Source: an uncultured Gammaproteobacteria bacterium
Lineage (GTDB): Bacteria; Pseudomonadota; Gammaproteobacteria; Arenicellales; CALHMG01
Direction of reading: 5' to 3'
NCBI GenBank assembly: GCA_938034705.1
Contig: CALHMG010000032.1
Coordinates: 1-32,057 of the forward strand
Length of the DNA: 32,057 bases
The position numbers and the translations under genes were made by a program. Below, piece after piece: positions 22,728 through 30,961 of the stretch. Position 1 is the first letter of the stretch; the number at the start of each line of letters is the position of its first letter. The notes under the pieces were generated by a model. It made no database searches. It had not been told where the DNA came from and worked only from the letters and a program-made list of their open reading frames with translations.

Positions 22728-23672
22728 TCACTGATTCAGTATCGTTTTGATTTCAATGAGATCGTCCATCTGCCGCTGGTCGTTGCTGCCGGTAAAGCGC
22801 ACCACCAGATGTGTCGCGCCGCCTGCAACGAATTCACCTAGCCAGTCCGTGGCCCCGGCCCGGTCGCCGGCGAAACAGTATTGCTGACTCCTGATCAGTT
22901 CAGCTGTCTGGTTGTAGTATCCCTGAAGGTAGTCATCCAGTTCTCGATTGGCCCTGGCTACGTTGTCGTCGATCGTAATCGTGAGATACGCTGAACCGGT
23001 CAAGCGCGACGGATCTCGATCGGCGTCCTTCGCATGGGTCTTGATCGCTTCCCATTTTGCCGACCACTCGGCTGGCGTGCCGGCACCTGATGGCATCCAG
23101 CCATCGAAATATCGGCCAGCGCGCTTCAGTGCCTGCTCGACGCCACCGCCGCCCCACAGCGGTGGGCCACCGGGTGTCCACGGCTTTGGCGCGAGCTCGC
23201 CATCGTCGACCGAGAACAGACCGTCCCAGTTAACGCGGTTGCCAGACCAGAGTGCGCGACACAGTCGTACCTGTTCGAGCATGCGGCCGATTCGCTTTTC
23301 GAACGGGACACCCGCAGCCTGAAATTCGCGCCGAATCGCGTCGTTATCGCGGGCGGTACCGAGACCGACAACCAAACGACCCCGGGTGATCTGATCCATA
23401 GTGGCCAGCTGGTGCGCGAGAAGAACCGGATTGCGGAGCATCGGGAGCAAGACCGCTGTTCCAATCTGTATTTGCCTGGTTCTGCCACCGATCGCCGACA
23501 GCAGGGCGAGTGGTTCATGACGCGGTTTCGCCAGCAGCGAGTCACCAACCCAGACAGAGTCGAGTCCGATTTCTTCCGCGTAGTCGCCAAGTTGCAGAAT
23601 CTCGTCGGTCTCATGAATGCCGGCTACGATGCGTTCTCGAGTCGGTAGAAGGTAGCCAAATTTAGCGTTCAC
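22728..23672 (-). CDS. LLM-class flavin/F420-dependent oxidoreductase
   Basis: A 314-residue luciferase-like monooxygenase-family TIM barrel. Landmarks are AEEIGLDSVWVGDSLL (about 32-47), a hydrophobic core strand IQIGTAVLLPMLRNPVLLA, and RLVVGLGTARDN (about 98-109), with a C-terminal G-G-A-T-H-L-V-V-R-F strand. Members oxidise or reduce diverse substrates with reduced FMN or F420; neither cofactor nor substrate can be fixed from sequence. The start is GTG at 23672 with AGGA 8 bases upstream. It is divergent from the choline-sulfatase gene across 96 bases, so the two might share control, and it ends at the terminator at 22673-22710. Confidence 0.88.
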   Translation of the reverse strand: MNAKFGYLLPTRERIVAGIHETDEILQLGDYAEEIGLDSVWVGDSLLAKPRHEPLALLSAIGGRTRQIQIGTAVLLPMLRNPVLLAHQLATMDQITRGRLVVGLGTARDNDAIRREFQAAGVPFEKRIGRMLEQVRLCRALWSGNRVNWDGLFSVDDGELAPKPWTPGGPPLWGGGGVEQALKRAGRYFDGWMPSGAGTPAEWSAKWEAIKTHAKDADRDPSRLTGSAYLTITIDDNVARANRELDDYLQGYYNQTAELIRSQQYCFAGDRAGATDWLGEFVAGGATHLVVRFTGSNDQRQMDDLIEIKTILNQ

Positions 23673-23768
23673 GACGGCGTTCCTGAACCTGGTTTCAAAT
23701 CAAAATCCCACGACAATAGATTCGTGGCGTAACATGGAGCAACGATCATAGCGCACTGAGAATCAGGC

Positions 23769-25289
23769 ATGGAATCAACTCGCCCGAACATACTTGTCAT
23801 TCAGGCCGATCAGCTGAATGCAAATTGCCTTGGTGTCTACGGCAACGAGGTCGCCCAGTCGCCACATATCGATGCCATCGGTCGTTCTGGCGCAGTTTTT
23901 GAGACAGCCTACTCAAATTTTCCACTGTGTGCGCCGTCGAGGTTTTCGATGTTGTCCGGACGTTTGGCTTCGAACATCGGCGCCTATGACAACGGTGCAG
24001 AGTTTCCGTCATCGATTCCGACATTGATGCACTATCTTCGCCATGGCGGGTATCACACCTGCCTGAGTGGGAAAATGCATTATGTCGGCGCCGATCAGCT
24101 CCATGGATTCGAACATCGACTGACCACGGACATCTATCCGGGGGATTTCAACTGGACGGGGGACTGGACTGAAATCACGCCAAAATTTGCCAACGACTCT
24201 CGTTCCTTCACCGGCGCCGGTGTTTGTGTTCGAAATGTACAGATGGACTACGACGAAGAAGTCTGTCACCGCGCCCAGCGCCATCTTTTTGATCTCGCTC
24301 GGCGCGACACACAGGATCCTTTTCTGCTGTTTGTATCTTTCACCCATCCCCACGACCCGTATCAGTGCACTCAGGAATACTGGGACCGTTACAGGCATGA
24401 AGACATCGACATGCCGGTGGTCGCTAACATCGATCCGGCGGACGATGATCCGTATTCCCGACGGCTTCGGGCGTTAAGCGGGTTGGACAAGTTTCAACCG
24501 TCTGACGAACAGACCAGAATTGCCAGACACGCCTACTATGGTTCGGTCAGCTACCTCGACGATATGGTGGGGTCACTCATGGCCACCCTGCACGCATCCG
24601 GTTATGGCGACAATACGATTGTGGTTGTTACATCCGACCACGGTGACAACCTCGGCGAACGAGGTCTCTGGTACAAAAAGAATTTCTTCGAAGATTCCGC
24701 ACGTGTGCCACTCGTCATCTCGGTGCCCGGCGTTTCACCTGTGCGAGTCAAGCAAAACGTGTCCCTGGTGGATCTGCTGCCGACCCTGACCGAGTTTGCG
24801 CAAGTGCGAGACGCTCTTGTCGAAGACTCTGACGGTAGCCCTCTGAACGACCTGATTGCGGGCTCTGACAACGGCTGGGACAACAGAGTGCTTGTGGAAA
24901 ATCTTGCCGAGGGGGCGGGCGCACCCGCGGTCATGATTCGTCAGGACGATCTTAAATACATCCACTGTGACATCGATCCGCCACAGCTTTTTGATCTCGA
25001 TGCCGACCCGCACGAGCTTAAAAATGTGGTGGCAGACCCGGCCTACGCCGAGCAAGCGCAATCTCTGCAGACGCAGATCGAGCAAACATGGGACCTGAAG
25101 CAGCTCGATCTTGATATCAAAGTCAGCCAGAAACGCCGCCTCTTTCTGCGCGAGGTGCTGTCAACTGGACGCAGGGAGTCGTGGGATTACGTAGCGCCGG
25201 ATCAGTGTGAGGGCCAGGTACTGCGTTCAACATCCGTCTACAACAACTGGGCCTACGACAATGTGCTCGGGCTGAACAACAAGCCCTGA
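23769..25289 (+). CDS. betC: Choline-sulfatase
   Basis: A 506-residue type I sulfatase closely matching BetC, which hydrolyses choline-O-sulfate to choline and sulfate. Asp14 in the opening QADQ contributes to the metal site. The sulfatase signature CAPSR gives Cys54, the residue matured to formylglycine. SGKMHYVGADQLHGFE carries Lys102/His104, and TSDHGDN supplies further metal ligands. The BetC-typical phrase YIHCDIDPPQLFDLDADPHE and a choline-sulfatase C-terminal segment (SQKRRLFLREVL...SWDYVAPDQ) are present, which argues against other sulfatases. No signal peptide, so cytoplasmic like BetC. No choline oxidation genes (betA, betB) or transporter lie next to it. The ATG at 23769 has only a weak CAGG upstream. 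Confidence 0.92.
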   Translation: MESTRPNILVIQADQLNANCLGVYGNEVAQSPHIDAIGRSGAVFETAYSNFPLCAPSRFSMLSGRLASNIGAYDNGAEFPSSIPTLMHYLRHGGYHTCLSGKMHYVGADQLHGFEHRLTTDIYPGDFNWTGDWTEITPKFANDSRSFTGAGVCVRNVQMDYDEEVCHRAQRHLFDLARRDTQDPFLLFVSFTHPHDPYQCTQEYWDRYRHEDIDMPVVANIDPADDDPYSRRLRALSGLDKFQPSDEQTRIARHAYYGSVSYLDDMVGSLMATLHASGYGDNTIVVVTSDHGDNLGERGLWYKKNFFEDSARVPLVISVPGVSPVRVKQNVSLVDLLPTLTEFAQVRDALVEDSDGSPLNDLIAGSDNGWDNRVLVENLAEGAGAPAVMIRQDDLKYIHCDIDPPQLFDLDADPHELKNVVADPAYAEQAQSLQTQIEQTWDLKQLDLDIKVSQKRRLFLREVLSTGRRESWDYVAPDQCEGQVLRSTSVYNNWAYDNVLGLNNKP

Positions 25290-25420
25290 TCGTTCGCAAT
25301 TGACACAGCGCGGGTAATATTTGCCAGTTGACCCGGTAGCCGCCGTTCGGTTTCGGCGCTCGCGCGGCGGCATGATGTACTCAACGCAGCACAATGCTGC
25401 TCTGCCATGAGTGCAAAGCG

Positions 25421-25525
25421 ATGACACAGTTTGAACAGGGAATAAACGCCATCGCGCTGATGATTTTCAGCGTGTCTTTAATCGGTTGTGTGACGTCTAC
25501 GATTGTCTGGCTTATCTCGAGCTAG
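25421..25525 (+). CDS. Candidate 34-residue single-helix membrane peptide
   Basis: An ATG frame of 34 codons starting MTQFEQGINAIALMIF, followed by a hydrophobic stretch with VSLIGCV and IVWLIS: one predicted transmembrane helix with a short acidic N-terminus. Its TAG (25523-25525) overlaps the stop of the minus-strand small membrane-protein gene at the palindrome CTAG. No good ribosome binding site is visible (GTGCAAAGCG precedes the ATG), and the rest of 25290-25420 shows nothing convincing. It could be a real small protein or a chance frame. Confidence 0.33.
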   Translation: MTQFEQGINAIALMIFSVSLIGCVTSTIVWLISS

Positions 25526-25803
25526 CTTCGGTCGCGGTCGGAATCATGCCGACCGCGCCAGTCCCGTTTTGGCGGCCTGCACCAGACGTTGGTGAGATCG
25601 CTGTCAAGCCAGGACACCCCGATGGCCCAGATGCCGGCGATTACAACGGTGACGCCAAACCAGAAAGATCGGTCGCGGATGTAAGCATCGGGATGATCGC
25701 TGCCACCGAACAGCGAATACAGACCGATCACCAAAAAACCGACACCAGTAATGGTGCCGAGTATCCTGATTGCGAGCTGATTTGAATGCAGGCGGATCTT
25801 CAT
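25522..25803 (-). CDS. Small two-helix membrane protein, unknown function
   Basis: A 93-residue protein (from the ATG at 25803) with two hydrophobic spans (about residues 12-28, including GVGFLVIGLYSLF, and 48-65, including VTVVIAGIWAIGVSW) separated by a charged loop SDHPDAYIRDRS, then a basic Arg/Asp tail. Not recognised. The frame stays open upstream and looks protein-like (PKRDLTRPVSPEDDDPRVV), so translation may begin earlier, at GTG 25848 (108 residues) or further up; no strong ribosome binding site decides it. It follows the Hsp20-like gene by 119 bases on the same strand, suggesting co-transcription. Its stop codon overlaps that of the opposite small frame. Confidence 0.55.
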   Translation of the reverse strand: MKIRLHSNQLAIRILGTITGVGFLVIGLYSLFGGSDHPDAYIRDRSFWFGVTVVIAGIWAIGVSWLDSDLTNVWCRPPKRDWRGRHDSDRDRS

Positions 25804-25922
25804 CCAAAGATGATGCCGTTGATTCAGTGGTATGCGCAAGTCGACCACGCGAGGGTCGTCGTCTTCTGGTGAAACCGGCCTTGTAAGATCTCGTTTTGGA
25901 CGAGGGTTTTCGTAGTTTCTTT

Positions 25923-26390
25923 CTAGGCCGCGATAGAGAGAACTGATTCGGAACGATCGGCGACGATCTCCGCACCGTTTCGACCGGGCACTACGCGGAC
26001 GGTCGCCGGGTTCGCGGATCCTGGCATCCTGTACCGTCTTCTCCACGTGCCGTAGCCGCTTGTGCCTTCAGACCAGTGCAGCTTGGCGGCACCATTCTCG
26101 TGATAGCCCGGTGCGATGACGGTGATCGTCTGACCGGCATGGATGAGTTGGATGTCCGAGGTTCGGGCGTTTTCCAGAGGGATTTTCACCAGATAATGGT
26201 GAGTAGTTTTTTCGAAGCTGCGCGGCGCAAGATATCGAATCCCGGGAAGGTTGCGCGTGAGCGGGGCTTCACAGAGAAAGTCCAGCAGCTGGTCCATGGC
26301 AATACGTAACGCGATCTCAAGAGACGGACTTGATGTAACGCCCGCCTTGGGTGGTGCAGTTTGATTTTCGTATTGCCGGGAGTGCTTCAC
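25923..26390 (-). CDS. Divergent Hsp20/alpha-crystallin-like protein
   Basis: About 155 residues. Residues 64-150 have the beta-sandwich pattern of an alpha-crystallin domain: HHYLVKIPLE, QLIHAGQTITVIA, then YGTWRRRYRMP (113-123, corresponding to the fER-x-f-x-LP strand of Hsp20) and a final NGAEIV strand. The canonical L-x-I-x(-P-K) ending is degenerate (VLSIAA). Preceding residues (24-45) are helical and hydrophobic, as in small heat-shock protein N-terminal arms. Small heat-shock proteins hold unfolding proteins. GTG at 26390 is preferred since AGGA lies 9 bases upstream; GTG 26414 and ATG 26297 are alternatives. It precedes the small membrane-protein gene. The family call is a pattern judgement. 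Confidence 0.55.
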   Translation of the reverse strand: MKHSRQYENQTAPPKAGVTSSPSLEIALRIAMDQLLDFLCEAPLTRNLPGIRYLAPRSFEKTTHHYLVKIPLENARTSDIQLIHAGQTITVIAPGYHENGAAKLHWSEGTSGYGTWRRRYRMPGSANPATVRVVPGRNGAEIVADRSESVLSIAA

Positions 26391-26453
26391 GGTGCTGCGT
26401 CCTGTCGATCTCACAGGCCTTCATGGCCTATTTATAAAAATAGACGCAGATAG

Positions 26454-26479
26454 AAAAAACGCCGCTTTTGAGGCGGCGT
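26454..26479 (-). terminator. Intrinsic terminator of the glutathione S-transferase gene
   Basis: Read on the minus strand: a 7-bp GC-rich stem (26473-26479 with 26459-26465), a 7-base loop and a U-tract (As at 26454-26459). It lies 105 bases after the GST stop. Confidence 0.85.
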
Positions 26480-26583
26480 GTGGTCGGGCGAATTGACGCC
26501 TTGAGCGGGGTTTTTATACCAGAAACATTTGTTCGTCCGGGTAAACGTTAAAACTTCACGTCAATTCTCAAGTTATCGCCGTT

Positions 26584-27192
26584 TCACGACAGTGCTGCAG
26601 AGACGGACTGGCGTTCATTCATGCGTTGCATGTGTTCCTGGACGCGAGGATGCCTCGACGCAGGTACGCCATCGCCTTCCAGCCACCGGGTGATGGTAAA
26701 CAGGTAAGGGTCACAAATACTGTACTGATCGCCGAGCACCCAGGGGCCTTTGAGGTAGTCGTTTTCAATCAGATCAAAACACGCACCCATCGTCTCCGGA
26801 ACCTTGCGAGCCATATCGTCGAATGACGCCTGATCGTCTGCCCAACGATAGCTGCGTCGGTTATGCGCGTGATTGATGTGGGCTGTAGAACAGAGATAGC
26901 TGTTAAAGGACTGCACCTGGGCGAGATCGAATGGATCATCGAGAGGAGCCAGTCCGGAATCCGGAAAACGCTGCGCAAGATAAACGAGAATCGCAGGCGT
27001 TTCCGTCAGGGTGCCGCGTTCGGTAACCAGTGCAGGCACGCGCCCTTTGGGATTGATCGACAGGAATTCGTCTGAAAGTTGCTCGTCTTTGCTGAAATCG
27101 AGATCGATTCTTTCGAACTTCTCGCCAGTTTCATGCAGCGTGATGAGCGAGGCTAGCGCGCATGATCCGCGACTGTAGAAAAGTTTTAGCAT
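26584..27192 (-). CDS. Glutathione S-transferase-family protein
   Basis: A 202-residue GST. The thioredoxin-like N-domain opens with LKLFYSRGSCALASLITLHE. Cys11 lies where beta-class bacterial GSTs carry their catalytic Cys. INPKGRVPALV supplies the cis-Pro and TETPAI the Glu/Thr glutathione-binding motif (about residues 64-69); an all-helical C-domain follows. Likely reactions are glutathione conjugation or thiol redox in detoxification, in the cytoplasm; the substrate is unknown. The ATG at 27192 is used. It lies 138 bases after the dimethylformamidase-like gene on the same strand, so the two may be co-expressed, and it ends at its own terminator at 26454-26479. Confidence 0.87.
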   Translation of the reverse strand: MLKLFYSRGSCALASLITLHETGEKFERIDLDFSKDEQLSDEFLSINPKGRVPALVTERGTLTETPAILVYLAQRFPDSGLAPLDDPFDLAQVQSFNSYLCSTAHINHAHNRRSYRWADDQASFDDMARKVPETMGACFDLIENDYLKGPWVLGDQYSICDPYLFTITRWLEGDGVPASRHPRVQEHMQRMNERQSVSAALS

Positions 27193-27330
27193 GGTTGTCA
27201 GGTCTCCAGAGATTGATGAGTCGATGTGCGTCAGTAAAGCTGCGCCTGGCGTCAGTTTGCCAATGGCCCCCGGTTTTATGAAGTACCAACGATTAACGCT
27301 TGCGGGTTCCAGAGGTCGTTTAAAACCCCG

Positions 27331-29901
27331 TCAAAGCGGAGCTGGATCCAGAAATCGCCTAATCACGTTCTCCGTTATTTTTGAAACATTGTTCGAATAG
27401 TTGTCATGGGACAGGGCGCCCGCCCAGGCAATGGAGCTGGTTGCAAACACGCCGCCACCGTTTGGCGTTTCATAAAAAACCATATCGCAACGGACCAGTG
27501 GGCAGGTTTCACCCGTGATGGCATCGTGAGTATGCGTCAGCTCTTCTTTCATCCAGTGATAGTTGGCGCTGAACTCTGTAGCTCGAGCCACGACCAGAGC
27601 GTGCGGGGGCGTGCCGAGGTCGAGGTCCGCGCGGTCGATTTCCCAGCCCGCTGCGCCTCCGCCAATGATTCCGAAATCACCGATTTTTTCGTCTGATGTG
27701 ATCCCTTCGAAGATAAATTCGGCTCTGGGGTCATGGCTTTGCTCGGTGCGTTCGTAGAAGGTCGACATGTCAAACCCCTGGGATGTCATGCCGGTGCCGG
27801 CAACCGACTGCGGCGCGCGTCCCATGCGTCGCCACATGCCTCCCAGTTCTCCAGTGGACGCGTGGTAGTACTCGCCGCCTTCGGCAAACCATGCACGGAT
27901 ACCGTCCTCGGCGCGCCGCATCTCGATCACGCCTGGCATCGTGGGGTGATAGGAGACTCGCCAGTAAAACCCGTTACCACCGAAATAAATGAATCGTCCA
28001 CCCTGTTGCTGGTATTCGTCAAAGGCATCAAGCGTCTGAAGTGACGGGTACTCTGGATGAGTGCCGGTCAGCACGCAGTCGTATGGACGTATTCTGTCTA
28101 CGCCGTGCTCATGAATATCGTCTTCGCTGATTACGTCGTAGTCGATGCCTTTTTCGTCCAGCCAGTCAATGATGTGCGTGTCGGCCGGCAGCTGCCAGAG
28201 TTTCTCCCCTGGTCGAATCGAGACGATGGGACGCAGCCTCGACGAGTAGCAGACACCGCTGCCGTCTCGGTGTTCGTCATACATCGACAGGCCGAGTTCC
28301 GGGTGATCGTTCAGGAACAGGGCGCTGGGCTCAATATTTGCAAACGCTCCTTTGACGTGTTCGCGGCCTTCGTAGGTGACGACTCCGTGTCGATTGGCGT
28401 AGGCCCAGTAGCTCGAGGCAGGCAAAATCAGAGCCAGCCTGGCCGTGCTCTTGCCTACCGGTGGACTCACGATGAAAGGAATCCAGTCCACCGAGTTGTC
28501 CTGTTCAAGCCGGGCACAGTAAAGACCACTTTTCAGGTTGTCCGGAATGACATACGAAAAGTCTGTTTCCCAGCAGCAGTCACACAGATCGTCTTCGTGA
28601 AAGTGGATTGCACCATAGTGTGCCGGATTATCGATCCACCGGTAGTCGGTACCGTCCCACAGCTGTCCTTTCATGGCTCGGGTCGGCAAGTTGATGGCGC
28701 GACCGTGGCGTCCGTTGATCGAAGTGTCGGTAATGACGTCGGTTGGAATGTCCTGAGAAAAGTCCCATCGAGCGACAAGGTTGGCGTCGTCGCCGAGCAT
28801 CTCACCGTTGGCAATGCGAAGTGATTCCGAAGAGGTAAAAGCGCGGCTCCACAGGCTGGGCGTTTCCAGCTTGCCGTTAAAGTGATGCATCGCGGCCGGC
28901 GATTGCCACGGTGTCTCTGGCTGGATCGGATCGCTGGCAGCCGCGATCCGAAGCAATGCCGCCGGCGTGTAGCTAATATCGGTTTTCGCGTTGAGATGAT
29001 CGGCAGTGTCGTCCAGTGCATAACGCAACTTCGGGCACTGCGTTAAAGCAACGACGCCTTTGGCTGCATCGAACGAAGCGCTGATCAAATACCATTGCCG
29101 AAGCTTCAGGCTTTGTCCGAGATCAAACGTGGACAAGCCTTCGCGAGATCCAAGTGTGAGAGACAGCCTGCCGCCGCCGTTGATCGCAAGCTCAAAACCT
29201 CGACCTTGCGCGTGATCCATCGTGCTTGCGATCACCTGTGGTGTGGATTTGTTCAACGTCGGCCAGATCCAGGCCTGAAACGCAAAGGAGGCGCTTGCAT
29301 AGTCGTCGTGCTCATCAAATTCCAGCCACGAACCGTGATGAATGTGTTGCCTTCGGGCCGGGTAGGTGCCGTTAAAGCTCGCTTCAACGTCGGTCACCTT
29401 CGGGCCCAGTGCCTCGTGGTCCGCGGATCGAATGCGTTGCAGGGACGCCTGAAAATGCCCCGTTTTCTCACAGCTCACCTTGAATTCCAGCGGCTGCCCC
29501 GAGTGAACGTGAAATTCGCTGGCGTACCCGAGAACAGGCCGTGTGACCGCGTCGGTCGAGTCAACACTGCCGAGGGTAGTGGGGTCTTCGCAATCGTCAG
29601 GTCCCAGCTGTAGCCAGTCACCGGTCTTCTGTTGCCATCGCTTTCGAAAAACCGTCCAGTTTGCCTGCGTCTCGCTTTCGAAAGAGATCGCGTTGTAGAT
29701 TTTTACCGGTGTTCTTTTCGGGCCGGTGAGGGCAAGGAACCACGGGCCGTCAGACTGCAATTGCGTTGCCACATAACGATGTGTCGCCGGTTCCCAACGC
29801 AGTAGTTTCAGAAGATGCTGAAGATCCTGACTGTGCGGTCCTGAGGGGCTCGCCTTGAATTCTGCGGCGAGATCAAGGCGTGAGGGGTCGACGCTATCCA
29901 T
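27331..29901 (-). CDS. N,N-dimethylformamidase beta-subunit-like protein with LamG domain
   Basis: An 856-residue protein resembling the large (beta) subunit of N,N-dimethylformamidase. An N-terminal beta domain leads to a LamG/concanavalin-like domain (about residues 195-385, with SWLEFDEHDDYASASFAFQAW). A long C-terminal catalytic-type part follows (from about 440), including SSYWAYANRHG, GVCYSSRLRP, THPEYPSLQTLDAFDEY and RFIYFGGNGFYWRVSYHP. The known enzyme splits dimethylformamide to dimethylamine and formate using an iron held by two Tyr and one Glu; which Tyr/Glu serve here cannot be fixed by eye. The small alpha subunit of that enzyme is not encoded nearby, so the substrate could differ. 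No signal peptide. The ATG at 29901 has AAGGAG 10 bases upstream. Confidence 0.82.
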   Translation of the reverse strand: MDSVDPSRLDLAAEFKASPSGPHSQDLQHLLKLLRWEPATHRYVATQLQSDGPWFLALTGPKRTPVKIYNAISFESETQANWTVFRKRWQQKTGDWLQLGPDDCEDPTTLGSVDSTDAVTRPVLGYASEFHVHSGQPLEFKVSCEKTGHFQASLQRIRSADHEALGPKVTDVEASFNGTYPARRQHIHHGSWLEFDEHDDYASASFAFQAWIWPTLNKSTPQVIASTMDHAQGRGFELAINGGGRLSLTLGSREGLSTFDLGQSLKLRQWYLISASFDAAKGVVALTQCPKLRYALDDTADHLNAKTDISYTPAALLRIAAASDPIQPETPWQSPAAMHHFNGKLETPSLWSRAFTSSESLRIANGEMLGDDANLVARWDFSQDIPTDVITDTSINGRHGRAINLPTRAMKGQLWDGTDYRWIDNPAHYGAIHFHEDDLCDCCWETDFSYVIPDNLKSGLYCARLEQDNSVDWIPFIVSPPVGKSTARLALILPASSYWAYANRHGVVTYEGREHVKGAFANIEPSALFLNDHPELGLSMYDEHRDGSGVCYSSRLRPIVSIRPGEKLWQLPADTHIIDWLDEKGIDYDVISEDDIHEHGVDRIRPYDCVLTGTHPEYPSLQTLDAFDEYQQQGGRFIYFGGNGFYWRVSYHPTMPGVIEMRRAEDGIRAWFAEGGEYYHASTGELGGMWRRMGRAPQSVAGTGMTSQGFDMSTFYERTEQSHDPRAEFIFEGITSDEKIGDFGIIGGGAAGWEIDRADLDLGTPPHALVVARATEFSANYHWMKEELTHTHDAITGETCPLVRCDMVFYETPNGGGVFATSSIAWAGALSHDNYSNNVSKITENVIRRFLDPAPL

Positions 29902-30086
29902 CGGACAAAAGCTCCTTGCTTAAAGTGGTGTTTGAGAGTGGTGCATGGTTCAGGTCGCGTTCAGCTAGCCGACAAAGTGTCTCTGCGGTTTTGTCGTTGT
30001 TTCCAATTCGTAACATCAGGAACCTTTTGGCTGTCGTAGGGTCTACCCCGGTAAGCGATAGATTTTGAGCTTTGGAAGGGCTTCGA

Positions 30087-30116
30087 GTTTTGGTCGTAAA
30101 TGTTTTGGTCGTAAAT
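30087..30116 (+). repeat. Exact 15-bp tandem direct repeat in a leader
   Basis: GTTTTGGTCGTAAAT occurs twice head to tail (30087-30101 and 30102-30116), just before the AAGGAG ribosome binding site of the DUF481 gene. It may be a regulator-binding pair or a replication-slippage duplication. Confidence 0.85.
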
Positions 30117-30131
30117 TAAGGAGACCCCCAA

Positions 30132-30878
30132 ATGCAAAAGCCACTCTTCAGGCTTCAGGCTAAATTTATTGTATCGGCAGCACTGACTGCGGCGATCGCG
30201 GCGCCAGTTTCTACGGCCGCTTTGGCCGAGGGATGGTCGGGAACCGCGGAAGCCGGCGCGATATCTACGTCAGGTAATTCAGACAACACCTCTATCACAT
30301 CAAAAGTTGATATTAGCCGCGACGCCGGTGGCTGGATACACAACATTCTGGCTGATGCGTACAACGCTGAAACTGATGGTGACAAGACGGCAGACCGTTT
30401 TTCTCTGGGCTACAAGCCCAAGAAGCTGCTGAACGAGTCGACCTATCTGTTCGGCCTCGGAAACTACGACACGGACGACTTTGCCAACATCGATGACCGA
30501 AAGAAGCTGGTCGCCGGTGTGGGTCACTGGTTCATCAATCAGGAAAGAACAGAGCTCCTCGGCGAAGCCGGAATCGGCGCCAGAAGCACAGACTTCATTT
30601 CAGGTGGTGAGAGCAGCGACGACGGCATTATCTATCTGTATGGCAAATACCGTCAGAGCGTTCTTGAGAATGCCGATTTCATCGCAACCGTTGCGATTGA
30701 CGGCGGCGGCGACAATACTTTCACCGACGCGTCAGTCGGCCTTCAGGTCGGTCTTGGTGGCGCACTGGCCCTGAAGGTCAGTCACTCGCTTCGTCGCAAC
30801 AGCGACATCGTCGGGATCCGCGGTGACAAAAGCGACAGCGTTACCGGAGTTACGCTGGTCTATGGTCTGAACAAGTAA
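30132..30878 (+). CDS. DUF481-family outer-membrane protein
   Basis: A 248-residue protein with a Sec signal peptide (residues 1-32, ending AALA) and the pattern of DUF481 (YdiY-like, 'salt-induced outer membrane protein') beta-barrels: WSGTAEAGAISTSGNSDNTS right after cleavage, then alternating strands with conserved turns (DRFSLGYKP, TYLFGLGNYDTDDFA, KLVAGVGHWF). It ends with a terminal strand VTLVYGLNK. Function is not established; it is presumed an outer-membrane barrel. The ATG at 30132 has AAGGAG (30118-30123) 8 bases upstream. The gene is divergent from the dimethylformamidase-like gene across 230 bases and ends at a strong terminator. Confidence 0.9.
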   Translation: MQKPLFRLQAKFIVSAALTAAIAAPVSTAALAEGWSGTAEAGAISTSGNSDNTSITSKVDISRDAGGWIHNILADAYNAETDGDKTADRFSLGYKPKKLLNESTYLFGLGNYDTDDFANIDDRKKLVAGVGHWFINQERTELLGEAGIGARSTDFISGGESSDDGIIYLYGKYRQSVLENADFIATVAIDGGGDNTFTDASVGLQVGLGGALALKVSHSLRRNSDIVGIRGDKSDSVTGVTLVYGLNK

Positions 30879-30920
30879 CCCTATGACATTACCCTGACGA
30901 CTATCGAGCAGGGTCATGAG

Positions 30921-30961
30921 AACCGGAGTCTCCTGAGTAGTTCAGGAACTCCGGTTTTTTT
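30921..30961 (+). terminator. Intrinsic terminator of the DUF481 gene
   Basis: A 9-bp outer stem (30921-30929 with 30948-30956) encloses a 5-bp inner stem (30932-30936 with 30942-30946) and is followed by seven Ts. The T-tract overlaps the last codon region of the convergent aminotransferase gene. Confidence 0.88.

Noticed and set aside
28057-28824. 255-codon plus frame opposite the dimethylformamidase-like gene
   Set aside because: No recognisable domain; the minus strand has a continuous 856-residue protein.
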